Source: Corylus avellana | Taxonomy: Eukaryota > Streptophyta > Magnoliopsida > Fagales > Betulaceae | Length of the DNA stretch: 64,000 nt | Direction: 5' to 3' | Assembly (NCBI RefSeq): GCF_901000735.1 | Contig: NC_081542.1 | Span: 32,569,871-32,633,870, forward strand | In this document: positions 25,001-38,200 of the stretch, in pieces | How the letters are laid out: each line of letters starts with the position of its first letter | How positions within the stretch are numbered: the first letter of the stretch is position 1 | The notes under the pieces: model-generated | The model's input: only the letters and a program-made list of their open reading frames with translations | Database searches by the model: none | Told to the model about the DNA's origin: nothing | Made by a program: the position numbers and the translations under genes

Positions 25001-28000
25001 TTCGGCCTAGGGTTTCAGTCCTGGTTGTAAAAGTAAAACCTCCTTCGATTAGCCTGAAATTCTACGAGCGTGTTCAGCGCTTCCCAACTGACCATTTTGT
25101 TCGGCTTAGGGTTTCGGTCCTATTTGAGAAAGTACAAACTCGTCCGATTTGCACAAAATCTTACCAGAATGTTCAGTGCTTCGAGACGATCATGTTGGCG
25201 GGTGGCTTTAAGAAATTCGAGTCATTTCTGCCAAGATCGGGGCTCTTGTCAAGTTTGAAAAAAAGTTATAGTTCATCAGTGAAGATCGGGGGGCAAACAA
25301 ACTCGAATAACTTCGTGGCAACCGCCGACATGATTTTCTCGAAGTTCTCCAAAAGCTCGTAAATTTTTGGGCCAATCAATTTCCCTTCGGATCTGACCAT
25401 TTTGTTTGGCGTAGGGTTTCAGTCCTAGTTGTGAAAGTACAACCTCGTCCGATTAGCGCGAAATTCTACGAGTGTGTACAGTGGTTCGAGGTGATCATGG
25501 CGGCGGGTGGTACGAAGAATTCGAGTTGTTCCGGCTGGTATCGAGGCTCTTGTAAACTTTCAGGAAAAGTTATCGTCCGTCAGTGAAGATCGGGGGGCAA
25601 ACAACCTTGAATCACTTCGTGTCAACCGCCGACATGATTGCCTCGAAATTCTGCACATGCTCAAAAATTTTCGGGCCAAATAATTTCGTTTCCCATCTGA
25701 CCATTTTGTTCGGCCTAGGGTTTCGGTCCTAGTTGTGAAAGTACAACCTCGAATCACTTCGTGTCAACCGCCGACATGATTCCCTCGAAGTTCTGCACAA
25801 GCTCGTAAATTTTCGGGCCAAACTATTTCGTTTCGCGTCTGACCATTTTGTTCGGCCTAGGGTTTTCGGTCCTAGTTTTGAAAGTACAACCTTGTCCGAT
25901 TTGCGCGAAATTTTAGGAGCGTGTTTAGTGCTTCGAGACGATCATATCGGCGGGTGGCACGAAGAAATTCGAGTCGTTCCAGCCGGGATCGGGGCTCATG
26001 TAAACTTTCACAAAAATTTATAGTTTGCTAGTGCAGGTCGGGGGGCAAACGAACTCGAATCACATCGTGGCAACCGCCGACATGATTGCCTCGCAGTTTT
26101 GCACAAGCTCGAAAATATTTGGGCCAAACAATTTCGCTTTGCATTTGACCATTTTGTTCGGCCTAGGGTTTCGGTCCTAGTTATGAAAGTACAACCTTGT
26201 CTGATTTGCCCAAAATTTTACGAGCGTGTTTAGTGCTTCGAGATGATCATATCGGCGGGTGACAAGAAGAAATTTCGAGTCGTTCCGGCCGGGATTACGG
26301 CTCTTGTAAACTTTCACAACACGTTATAGTTCGTCACTGAAGATTGGGGGCCAAAAGAACTCGAATCACTTCGTGGCAACCGCCGACATGATTGCCTCAA
26401 ATTTCTCCACAAGCTGAAAAATTTCGGGCCAAAAAATTTTGCTTCGGATCTGACCATTTTGTTCGGCCTAGGGTTTCCGTCCTGGTTGTAAAAGTAAAAC
26501 CTCGTCCGATTAGGCCGAAATTCTACGAGTGTGTTCAGTACTTCCCAACTGACCATTTTTTTCGGCCTAGGGTTTCGGTCATTTTTGAGAAAGTACAAAC
26601 TCGTCCGATTTGGACAAAATTTTACCAGAATGTTCAGTGCTTCGAGACGATCATGTTGGCGGGTGGCTTTAAGAAATTCGAGTCACTCTTGTCGGGATCG
26701 TGGCTCTTGTCAAGTTTGAAAAAAAGGTTATAGTTCGATAGTGAAGATCGGGGGGCAAACAAACTCGAATCACTTCGTGGCAACCGCCGACATGATTTCC
26801 TCGAAGTTCTCCAAGAGCTCGTAAATTTTTGGTCCAATCAATTTCGCTTCAGATCTAACCATTTTGTTCAGCGTAGGGTTTCGGTCCAAGTTGTGAAAGT
26901 ACAACCTCGTCCGATTAGCGCGAAATTCTACGAGTGTGTACAGTGCTTCGAGGCGATCATGGCGGCGGGTGGTACGAAGAAATTCGAGTTGTTCCGGCCG
27001 GGATCGGGGCTCTTGTAAACTTTCAGAAAAAGTTGTCGTCCGTGCGTGAAGATTGGGGGGCAAACAAACTAGAATCACTTCGTGGCAACCGCCGACATGA
27101 TTGCCTCGAAGTTCTGCAGAAGCTCAAAAATTTTCGGGCCAAACAATTTCGCTTCGCATCTGACCATTTTGTTCGGCATAGGGTTTCGGTCCTAGTAGTG
27201 AAAGTACAAGCTCGAATAACTTCGTGTCAACCGCCGACATGATTGCCTCGAAGTTCTGCACAGGCTCGTAAATTTTCGGGCCAAACTATTTCGTTTCACT
27301 CTGCCCAGTTTGTTCGGCCTAGGGTTTCGGTCCTAGTTTTGAAAGTACAACCTTGTCCGATTTGCGCGAAATTTTAGGAGTGTGTTCTGTGCTTCGAGAC
27401 GATCATATCGGCGGGTGGGACGAAGAAATTCGAGTCGTTCCAGCCGGGATCGGGGCTCATCTAATCTTTCACAAAAAGTTATAGTTCGCTAGAGCAGATC
27501 GGGGGGCAAACGAACTCGAATCACTTCGTGGCAACCGCCGACATGATTGCCTCGCAGTTCTGCACATGCTCGAAAATATTCGGGCCAAACAATTTCGCTT
27601 CGCATTTGACGATTTTGTTCTGCCTAGGGTTTCAGACCTAGTTGTGAAAGTACAACCTTGTCCGATTTGGCCAAAATTTTACGAGCGTGTTCAGTGCTTC
27701 GTGATGATCATATTGGCGGGTGGCACGAAGAAATTCGAGTCGAAGTTCTCCACAAGCTGAAAAATTTTCAGGCCAAACAATTTCGCTTCAAATCTGACCA
27801 TTTTGTTCGGCCTAGGGTTTCGGTCCTAGTTGTGAAAGTAAAACCTCGTCCTATTAGCCCGAAATTCTACCAGCGTGCTCAGTGCTTCCCAACTGACCAT
27901 TTTGTTAGGCCTAGGGTTTCGGTCCAATTTGAGAAAGTACAACCTCGTCCGATGTGCACAAAATTTTACCAGAATGTTTAGTGCTTTGAGACGATCATGT

Positions 28001-28979
28001 CGGCGGGTGGCTTTAAGAAATTTGAGTCATCCCTGCCGGGATCGGGGCTCTTGTAAACTCTGAAAAAAAGTTATGGTTCGTCAGTGAAGATCCGGGGGCA
28101 AACAAACTCGAATCACTTCGTGGCAACCTCCGACATGATTTCCTCTAAGTTCCCCAAAAGCTCGTAAATTTTTGGGCGAAACAATTTCGCTTCGGATCTG
28201 ACCATTTATTTGGCGTAGGGTTTCGGTCCTAGTTGTGAAAGTACAAGCTCGTCCGATTAGCCCGAAATTCTACGAGTGTGTACAGTGCTTCGAGGCGATC
28301 ATGGTGGCGGGTGATATGAAGAAATTTGAGTTGTTCTGGCCGGGATCGGGGCTCTTGTAAACTTTCAAAAAAAGTTATCGTCCGTCAGCGAAGATCGGGG
28401 AGCAAACAACGTTGAATCACTTCGTGTCAACTGCCGACATGATTGCCTCGAAGTTCTGCACAAGCTCGAAAATTTTCGGGCCAAACAATTTCGCTTAGCA
28501 TCTGACCATTTTGTTCGGCTTAGGGTTTCGGTCCTAGTTGTGAAAGTAGAACCTCGAATCACTCCGTGTCAACCGCCGACATGATTGCCTTGAAGTTCTG
28601 CACAGGCTCGTAAATTTTCGGGCCAAACTATTTCGCTTCGTGTCTGACCATTTTGTTCGGCTCGGGTTTCGGTCCTAGTTGTGAAAGTACAACTTTGTCC
28701 GATTTGCCCGTAATTTTACGAGCGTGTTCACTGCGTCGAGACGATCATATTGGCGGGTGGCACAAAGAAATTTGAGTCGTTCCAGCTGGGATCGGGGCTC
28801 ATGTAAAGTTTCAAAAAAAGTTATAGTTCGCTAGTGAAGATCGGGGGGCAAACGAACTCGAATTACTTCGTGGCAACCGCCGACATGAATGCCTCGCAGT
28901 TCTGCACAAGCTCGTAAGTTTGCAGTGCAAACAATATCGCTTCGCATCTGACCATTTTGTTCGGCCTAGGGTTTCGGTC
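22001..28979 (+). repeat. Satellite block 5: mixed 305, 404 and 142-bp units
   Basis: The 404-bp junctions are near 22,469, 23,925, 25,081, 26,546 and 27,887, alternating with 142-bp short units near 23,129, 24,288, 25,745, 27,208 and 28,552. This gives a loose higher-order pattern of roughly 1.3-1.4 kb. At about 27,741 arm 1 is fused directly to the middle of arm 2 (gagtcgaagttctcc), removing the loop. Confidence 0.78.
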
Positions 28980-31900
28980 CTAGTTGTGCAAGTACAACCT
29001 TGTCCGATTTGCCTGAAATTTTACGAGCGTGTTCAGTGCTTCTAGACGATCGTATCGGCGGGTGGCACTAAGAAAGTCGAGTTGTTCCGGCCGGGATTTG
29101 GGCTCTTGTAAACTTTCACAAAAAGTTATAGTTCACCAGTGAAGATCGGGGGGCAAACGAACTCGAATCACTTCGTGGCAACCGCCGACATGATTACCTC
29201 GCAGTTCTGCTCAAGCTCGTAAACTTTTGGGCCATACAATTTTCTTCGCATCTGACCATTTTGTTCGGCCTAGGATTACGGTTATAGTTGTGAAACTACA
29301 ACCTCGTCCGAATAGCCCGAAATTCTACGAGCGTGTTCAGTGCTTTGAGACGATCATGTTGGCGAATGGCACGTAGAAATTCGAGTCGTTCCGGCCGGGA
29401 TCGGGGATCTTGTAAACTTTCACAAGAAGTTATAGTTGATCAGTGAAGATTGGGGGGCAAAAGAACTAGAATCACTTCGTGGCAACTGCCGACATGATTT
29501 CCTCGAAGTTCCTCACAAGCTCAAAAATTTTCGGGCCAAACAATTTCGCTTCGGATCTGACCATTTTGTTCAGCCTAGGGTTTCTGTACTAGTTGCGAAA
29601 GTAAAACCTCGTCCGATTAGCCCGAAATTCTACGAGCTTGTTCAGTGCTTCCCAACAGACCATTTTGTTCGGCCTGGGGTTTCGGTCCTATTTGAGAAAG
29701 TGCAACCTCGTGCGATTTGCAAAAAATTTTACCAGCATGTTCAGTGCTTCGAGACGATCATGTCGGCGGGTGGCATTAAGAAATTTGAGTCGTTCCTGCC
29801 AGGATCGGGGCTCTTGTAAACTTTGAAAAAAATTATAGTTCGTCAGTGAAGATCTGGGGGCAAACAAACTCGAATCACTTTGTGGCAACCGCCGACATGA
29901 TTTCCTCGATGTTCTGCACAGGCTCGTAAATTTTTGGGCCAAACTCTTTCGCTCCGCGTCTGACCATTTTGTTCGGACTAGGGTTTCGGTCCTAGTTTTG
30001 AAAGTTGAACCTTGTCCGATTTGCCCGAAATTTTACGAGCGTGTTCAGTGCTTCGAGACGATCATATCGGCGGGGGGCACAAAGAAAATCGAGTCGTTCT
30101 AGCTGGGATCGGGGCTCAAGTAAACTTTCACAAAAAGTTGTAGTTCGTTAGTGAAGGTCAGGGGGCAAACGAACTCGAATCACTTCGTGGCAACCGCCGA
30201 CATGATTTCCTCGAAGTTCTCCACAGGCTCGTAAATTTTCGGGCCAATCTATTTCGCTTCGCGTCTGACCATTTTGTTCGGCCTAGGGTTTCGGTCCTAG
30301 TTGTGAAAGTACAACCTTGTCCGCTTTGCCTGAAATTTTACGAGCGTGTTCAGTGCTTCTAACGATGGGCGGGTGGCACTAAGAAAGTCGAGTCGTTCCG
30401 GCCGGGATTTGGGCTCTTGTAAACTTTCACAAAAAGTTATAGTTCGCCAGTGAAGATCGGGGGGCAAACGAACTCGAATCACTTCGTGGCAACCGCCGAC
30501 ATGATTGCCTCGCAGTTCTGCTCAAGCTCGTAAACTTTCGGGCCAAACAATTTCGCTTCGCATCTGACCATTTTGTTCGGCCTAGGGTTACGGTTCTAGT
30601 TGTGAAACTACAACCTCGTCCGAATAGCCCGAAATTCTACGAGCGTGTTCAGTGCTTTGAGACGATCATGTTGGCGAATGGCACGAAGAAATTCGAGTCG
30701 TTCCGGCCGGGATCGGGGATCTTGTAAACTTTCACAAGAAGTTATAGTTGATCAGTGAAGATTGGGGGGCAAAAGAACTAGAATCACTTCGTGGCAACCG
30801 CCGACATGATTTCCTCGAAGTTCCTCACAAGGTCAAAAATTTTCGGGCCAAACAATTTCGCTTCGGATCTGACCATTTTGTTCAGCCTAGGGTTTCTGTA
30901 CTAGTTGCGAAAGTAAAACCTCGTCCGATTAGCCCGAAATTCTACGAGCTTGTTCAGTATTTCCCAACAGACCATTTTGTTCGGCCTGGGGTTTCGGTCC
31001 TATTTGAGAAAGTGCAACCTCGTGCGATTTGCAAAAAATTTTACCAGCATGTTCACTGCTTCGAGACGATCATGTCGGCGGGTGGCATTAAGAAATTTGA
31101 GTCGTTCCTTCCGGGATCGGGGCTCTTGTAAACTTTGAAAAAAATTATAGTTCGTCAGTGAAGATCTGGGGGCAAACAAACTCCAATCACTTTGTGGCAA
31201 CCGCCGACATGATTGCCTCGATGTTCTGCACAGGCTCGTAAATTTTTGGGCCAAACTCTTTCGCTCCGCGTCTGACCATTTTGTTCGGACTAGGGTTTCG
31301 GTCCTAGTTTTGAAAGTTGAACCTTGTCCGATTTGCCCGAAAGTTTACGAGCGTGTTCAGTGCTTCGAGACGATCATATCGGCGGGGGGCACAAAGAAAA
31401 TCGAGTCGTTCCAGCCGGGATCGGGGCTCAAGTAAACTTTCACAAAAAGCTATAGTTTGCTAGTGAAGGTAGGGGGGCAAACGAACTCGAATCACTTCGT
31501 GGCAACCGCTGACATGATTGCCTCGAAGTTCTCCACAGGCTCGTAAATTTTTGGGCCAATCTATTTCGCTTCGCGTCTGACCATTTTGTTCGGCCTAGGG
31601 TTTCGGTCCTAGTTTTGAAAGTACAACCTTGTCCGATTTGCACGAAATTTTACGAGCGTGTTCAGTGCTTCGAGACAATCATATCGGCGGGTGGCACGAA
31701 GAAATTAGAGTCGTTCTGGCCGGGATCGGGGCTTATGTAAACTTTCACAAAAAGTTATAGTTCGCTAGTGAAGATCGGGGGGCAAACGAACTCGGATCAC
31801 TTCGTGGCAACCGCCGACATGATTGCCTCGCACTTCTGCACAAGCTCGTAAGTTTTCGGGCCAAACAATTTCGCTTCGCATCTGACCATTTTGTTCCGCC

Positions 31901-34900
31901 TAGGGTTTCGGTCCTAGTTGTGAAAGTACAACCTTGTCCGATTTGCCCGAAATTTTACGAGAGTGTTCAGTGCTTCTAGACGATCATATCAGTGGCGGGC
32001 ACAAAGAAATTCGAGTCGTTCCGGCTGGGATCGGGGCTCAAGTAAATTTTCACAAAAAGTTATAGTTCGCTAGTGAAGATCGGGGGGCAAACGAACTCGA
32101 ATCACTTCGTGGCAACCGCCAACATGATTGCCTCGCAGTTCTGCACAAGCTTGTAAGTTTGCGGTGCAAACAATATCGCTTCGCATCTGACCATTTTGTT
32201 CGGCCTAGGGTTTCGGTCCTAGTTGTGAAAGTACAACCTTGTCCGATTTGCCTGAAATTTTACGAGCGTGTTCAGTGCTTCTAGACGATCGTATCGGCGG
32301 GTGGCACTAAGAAAGTCGAGTCGTTCCGGCCGGGATTTGGGCTCTTGTAAACTTTCACAAAAAGTTATGTTTCGCCAGTGAAGATCGGGGGGCAAACGTA
32401 CTCGAATCACTTCGTGGCAACCGCCGACATGATTGCCTCGCAGTTCTGCTCAAGCTCGTAAACTTTCGGGCCAAACAATTTCGCTTCGCATCTGACCATT
32501 TTGTTCGGCCTAGGGTTACGGTTCTAGTTGTGAAACTACAACCTCGTCTGAATAGCCCGAAATTCTACGAGCGTGTTCAGTGCTTCGAGACGATCATCTC
32601 GGCGGGTGGCACGAAGAAATTCGAGTCTTTCTGGCCGGGATCGGGGCTTATGTAGACTTTCACAAAAAGTTATAGTTCGCCAGTGAAGATTGGGGGGCAA
32701 ACAAACTAAAATCACTTCGTGGCAACCGCCGACATGATTGCCTCGCAGTTCTGCTCAAGCTCGTAAACTTTCGGGCCAAACAATTTCGCTTCGGATCTGA
32801 CCATTTTGTTCAGCCTAGGGTTTCTGTACTAGTTGCGAAAGTAAAACCTCATCCGATTAGCCCGAAATTCTGCGAGCTTGTTCAGTGCTTCCCAACAGAC
32901 CATTTTGTTCGGCCTGGGGTTTCGGTCTTATTTGAGAAAGTGCAACCTTGTGCGATTTGCAAAAAATTTTACCAGCATGTTCACTGCTTCGAGACGATCA
33001 TGTCGGCGGGTGGCATTAAGAAATTTGGGTCGTTCCAGCTGGGATCGGGGCTCAAGTAAACTTTCACAAAAAGTTATAGTTCGCTAGTGAAGGTCGGGGG
33101 GCAAACGAACTTGAATCACTTCGTGGCAACCGCCGACATGATTGCCTCGAAGTTCTGCACAGGCTCGTAAATTTTCGGGCGAATCTATTTCGCTTCGCGT
33201 CTGACCATTTTGTTCGGCCTAGGGTTTCGGTCCTAGTTTTGAAAGTACAACCTTGTCCGATTTGCACGAAATTTTACGAGTGTGTTCAGTGCTTCGAGAC
33301 AATCATATCGGCGGGTGGCACGAAGAAATTCGAGTCGTTTCGGCCGGGATAGGGGCTTATGTAAACTTTCACAAAAAGTTATAGTTCACCAGTGAAGATT
33401 GGGGGGCAAACAAACTAGAATCAGTTCGTGGTAACCGCCGACATGATTGCCTCGCAGTTCTGCACAAGCTCTTAAGTTTTCAGGCCAAACAATTTCGCTT
33501 CGCATCGGACCATTTTGTTCGGCCAAGGGTTACGGTTCTAGTTGTGAAACTACAACCTCGTCTGAATAGCCCGAAATTCTACGACCGTGTTCAGTGCTTC
33601 GAGACGATCATATCGGCGGGTGGCAGGAAGAAATTCGAGTCGTTCCGGCCGGGATTGGGGCTTATGTAGACTTTCACAAAAAGTTATAGTTCGCTAGTGA
33701 AGATTGGGGGGCAAACAAACTAAAATCACTTCGTGGCAACCGCCGACATGATTGCCTCGCAGTTCTACACAAGCTCGTAAGTTTTCGAGCCAAACAATTT
33801 CGCTTCGCATCTGACCATTTTGTTCCGCCTAGGGTTTCGGTCCTAATTGTGAAAGTACAACCTTGTCCGATTTGCCCAAAATTTTACGAGCCTGTTCAGT
33901 GCTTCGAGACGATCATATCGGCGGGGGGCACAAAGAAATTCAAGTCGTTCCGGCTGGGATTGGGGCTCAAGTAAACTTTCACAAAAAGTTATAGTTCGCT
34001 AGTGAAGATCGGGGGGCAAACGAACTCAAATCACTTCGTGGCAACCGCCGACATGATTGCTTCGCAGTTCTGCACAAGCTTGTAAGTTTGGGGTGCAAAC
34101 AATATCGCTTCGCATCTGACCATTTTGTTCGGCCTAGGGTTTCGGTCCTAGTTGTGAAAGTACAACCTTGTCCGATTTGCCTGAAATTTCCTGCATTTAG
34201 AGTGTTCGTTTGACGAGGATCGTATCATGCAAGTGGCACTAAGAAAGTCGAAGTCGTTCGTCGATTTACCTTCTTAAACTTCACAAAAGTTATAGTTCGC
34301 CGTTGAAGATCGGGCAAACTAACTCAATCACTGGCAAATCACGATGATTGCCCGGCAGCTCGCTCAAGTCGGAACTTTCGGGCCAAACAATTTCGCTTCG
34401 CATCTGACCATTTTGTTCGGCCTAGGGTTACGGTTCTAGTTGTGAAACTACAACCTCGTCCGAATAGCCCGAAATTCTACGAGCGTGTTCAGTGCTTTGA
34501 GACGATCATGTTGGCGAATGGCATGAAGAAATTCGAGTCGTTCCGGCCGGGATCGGGGATCTTGTAAACTTTCACAAGAAGTTATAGTTGATCAGTGAAG
34601 ATTGGGGGGCAAAAGAACTAGAATCACTTCGTGGCAACTGCCGACATGATTTCCTCGAAGTTCCTCACAAGCTCAAAAATTTTTGGGCCAAACAATTTTG
34701 CTTCGGATCTGACCATTTTGTTCAGCCTAGGGTTTCTGTACTAGTTGCGAAAGTAAAACCTCGTCCGATTTGCCCGAAATTCTACGAGCTTGTTTAGTGC
34801 TTCCCAACAGACCATTTTGTTCGGCCTGGGGTTTCGGTCCTATTTGAGAAAGTGCAACCTCGTGCGATTTGCAAAAAATTTTACCAGCATGTTCAGTGCT

Positions 34901-35200
34901 TCGAGACGATCATGTCGGCGGGTGGCATCAAGAAATTTGAGTCTTTCTTGCCGGGATCGGGGCTCTTGTAAACTTTGAAAGAAATTATAGTTCGTCAGTG
35001 AAGATCTGGGGGCAAACAAACTCGAATCACTTTGTGGCAACTGCCGACATGATTGCCTCGAAGTTCTCCACAGGCTCGTAAACTTTCGGGCCAAACTATT
35101 TCGCTTCTCGTCTGACCATTTTGTTCGGCCTAGGGTTTTGATCCTAGTTTTGAAAGTACAACCTTGTCCAATTTGCACGAAATTTTACGAGCGTGTTCAG
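28980..35200 (+). repeat. Satellite block 6: subfamily II with ~1,312-bp higher-order repeat
   Basis: Diagnostic variants are ggggctcaagtaaac, gtaagtttgcggtgcaaacaat, cccaacagacc and tgcgatttgcaaaaaatttt. About 28,980-30,290 recurs at about 30,290-31,640 (offset 1,312). Related copies of the cccaacagacc segment lie at 32,888 and 34,801. An aberrant indel-rich patch lies at 34,190-34,375. Confidence 0.82.
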
Positions 35201-38200
35201 TGTTTCGAGACGATCTTGGCGGCGGGTGGCACGAAGAAATTCAAGTTGTTCCGGCTGGGATCGGGGCACTTGTAAACTTTCAGAAAATGTTATCGTCCGT
35301 CAGTGAAGATCGGGGGGCAAACAACCTTCAATCACTTCGTGTCAACCACCGACATGATTGCCTCGAAGTTCATCACAGGCTCGTAAATTTTTGGTCCAAA
35401 CTATTTCACTTCGCGTCTAACCATTTTGTTCGGCGTAGGGTTTCGGTACTAGTTGTGAAAGTACAACCTCATCCGATCAAAATTTTATGAGCGTGTTCAG
35501 TGCTTCGAGACGATCATATCGGAGGGTGGCATGTTGAAATTCGAGTCGTTCCGACTAGAATCGGGGCTCTTGCAAACTTTCACAAAACGTTATAGTTTGT
35601 CAGGGAAGATCGGGGGGCAAAAGAGCTCAAATCACTTCGTGGCTACTGCCGACACGATTACCTCGAAGTTCTACACAAGCTCAAAAATTATCAGGCCAAA
35701 CAATTTTGCTTCGGATCTGACCATTTTGTTCGGCCTAGGGTTTCGGTCCTATCTGAGAAAGTACAACCTCGCCCGATTTGCATAAAATTTTACCAACATG
35801 TTCAGTGCTTCGAGACGATCATGTCAGCGGGTGGCTTTAAGAAATTCGTGTCATTCCTGCCGGGATAGGGGCTCTCGTAAACTTTGAAAAAAAGTTATAG
35901 TTCGTCAGTGAAGATTGGGGGCAAACAAACTCGAATCACTTCGTGGTAACCGCCGACAAGATTGCCTCGAAGTTCTCCACAAGCTCGTAAATTTTTGGGT
36001 CAAACGATTTTGCTTCGGATCTGACCATTTTCTTCGGCGTAGGGTTTCGGACCTAGTTGTGAAAGTACAACCTTGTCCGATTAGCCCGAAATTCTACGTG
36101 TGTATAGTGCTTCGAGGCGATCATGGCGGCGGGTCGCACGAAGAAATTCGAGTCATTCCGGCAGGATCAGGGCTCTTGTAAACTTTCAGAAAAAGTTATC
36201 GTCCATAAGTGAAGATCGGGGGACAAAGAACCTAGAATGACTTCGTGTAAACCACCAACATGATTGCCTCGAAGTTCTGCACAGGCTCGTAAATTTTCGG
36301 GCGAAACTATTATCTCTTCGCGTCTGACCATTTTGTTCGGCCTAGGGTTTCGGTCCTAGTTGTGAAAGTTCAACCTTGTCCGATTTGCCCGAAATATTAC
36401 AAGTGTGTTCAGTGCTTCGAGACGATCATATCGGCGGGTGGCATGAAGAAATTCGAGTCGTTTCGGCCGGGATCCGGGCTCATGTAAACTTTCACAAAAA
36501 GTTATAGTTCGCCAGTGAAGATCGGGGGGCAAACGAACTTGAATCACTTCATGGCAACCGCCGAGATGATTGCCTCATAGTTCTGCACAAGCTCGTAAAT
36601 TTTCAGGCCAAACAACTTCGCTTCGAATCTGACCATTTTGTTCAGCCTAGGGCTTCGGTCCTAGTTGTGAAAGTACAACCTTGTCCGATTTGCCCGAAAT
36701 TTTACGAGCGTGTTCAGTGCTTCGAGACGATCATATCGGCGTGTGGCACGAAGAAATTCGAGTCATTTCGGCCGGGATCGGGGCTCTTGTAAACTTTGAA
36801 AAAAAGTTATAGTTCGTCAGTGAAGAACGGGGGGCAAACAAACTCGAATCACTTCGTGGCTATCGCCGACATGATTGCCTCGAAGTTCTCCACAAGCTTG
36901 TAAATTTTTGGGCCAAATGATTTTGCTTCGGATCTGACCATTTTGTTCGGCCTAGGGTTTCGGTCCTAGTTGTGAAAGTACAACCTTGTCCGATTAGCCC
37001 AAAAATCTACGAGTGTGTATAGTGCTTCGAGGCGATCATAGCGGCGGGTGGCATGAAGAAATTCGAGTTGTTCCGGCCGGGATCGGGGCTCTTGTAAACT
37101 TTCAAAAAAAGTTATCGTCCGTAAGTGAAGATCGGGGGACAAACATGCTTGAATCACTTCGTGTGAAACGCCGACATGATTGCCTCAAAGTTCTGCAAAA
37201 ACTTGTTTATTTTTGGGCCAAACAATTTCGCTTCGGATCTGACCTTTTTGTTCGGCCTAGGGTTTCGGTACTAGTTGTGAAAGTAAAACCACATCCCATT
37301 AGCCCGAAATTCTACTCGCGTGTTTAGTGCTTCGAGGCGTTCATGGCGGCGGGTGGCACGAATAAATTCGAGTCGTTCCAACCGAGATCGGAGCTCTTGT
37401 AAACTTTCAGAAAAAGTTATAGTTCGTTAGTGAAGATCGGGGGGCAAACGAACTCGAATCACTTTGTGGCAACCGCCGTCATTATTGCATCGAAGTTCTA
37501 CACAAGCTCGAAAATTTTCGGGCAAAAAATTTTCACTTCGCATTTGACCATTTTGTTTGGCCTAGGGTTTCGGTCCTTGTTGTGAAAGTACAACCTCGTC
37601 CGATTTGCCCAAAATTTTACGAGCGTGTTCAGTGCTTCGAAAAGATCATGTCGGCGGGCGGCTCTAAGAAATTCTAGTCATTCCGGCCGGGATCGTGGAT
37701 CTTGTAAACTTTCAAAAAAAGTTATACTTCGTCAGTGAAGATCGGGGGGCAAACAACCTCGAATCACTTTGCGTCAACCACCGACATGATTGCCTCGAAG
37801 TTTTGCACAAGCTCGAAAATTTTTCGGGCCAAACAATTTCGCTTCACATCTAACCATTTTGTTTGGCCGAGGGTTTTGGTCCTGGTTGTCAAAGTACAAC
37901 CTCGAATCACTTCGTGTCAACCGCCGACATGATTGCCTCGAAGTTTAGCACAAGCTCAAAAAATTTTGGGCCAAACAATTTCGGTTCGCATTTGACCTTT
38001 TTATTCGGCCTAGGGTTTTGGTCCTAGTTGTAAAAGTACAACCTCGTCTGATTTGCCCAAAATTTTACGAGCGTGTTCAGTGCTTCGACACGATCATGTC
38101 GGCGGGTGGCTCAAAGAAATTCGAGTCATTCCAGCCTGGATCGTGGCTCTTGCAAACCTTCAAAAAAAGTTATAGTTCGTTAGTGAAGATCGGGGGGCAA

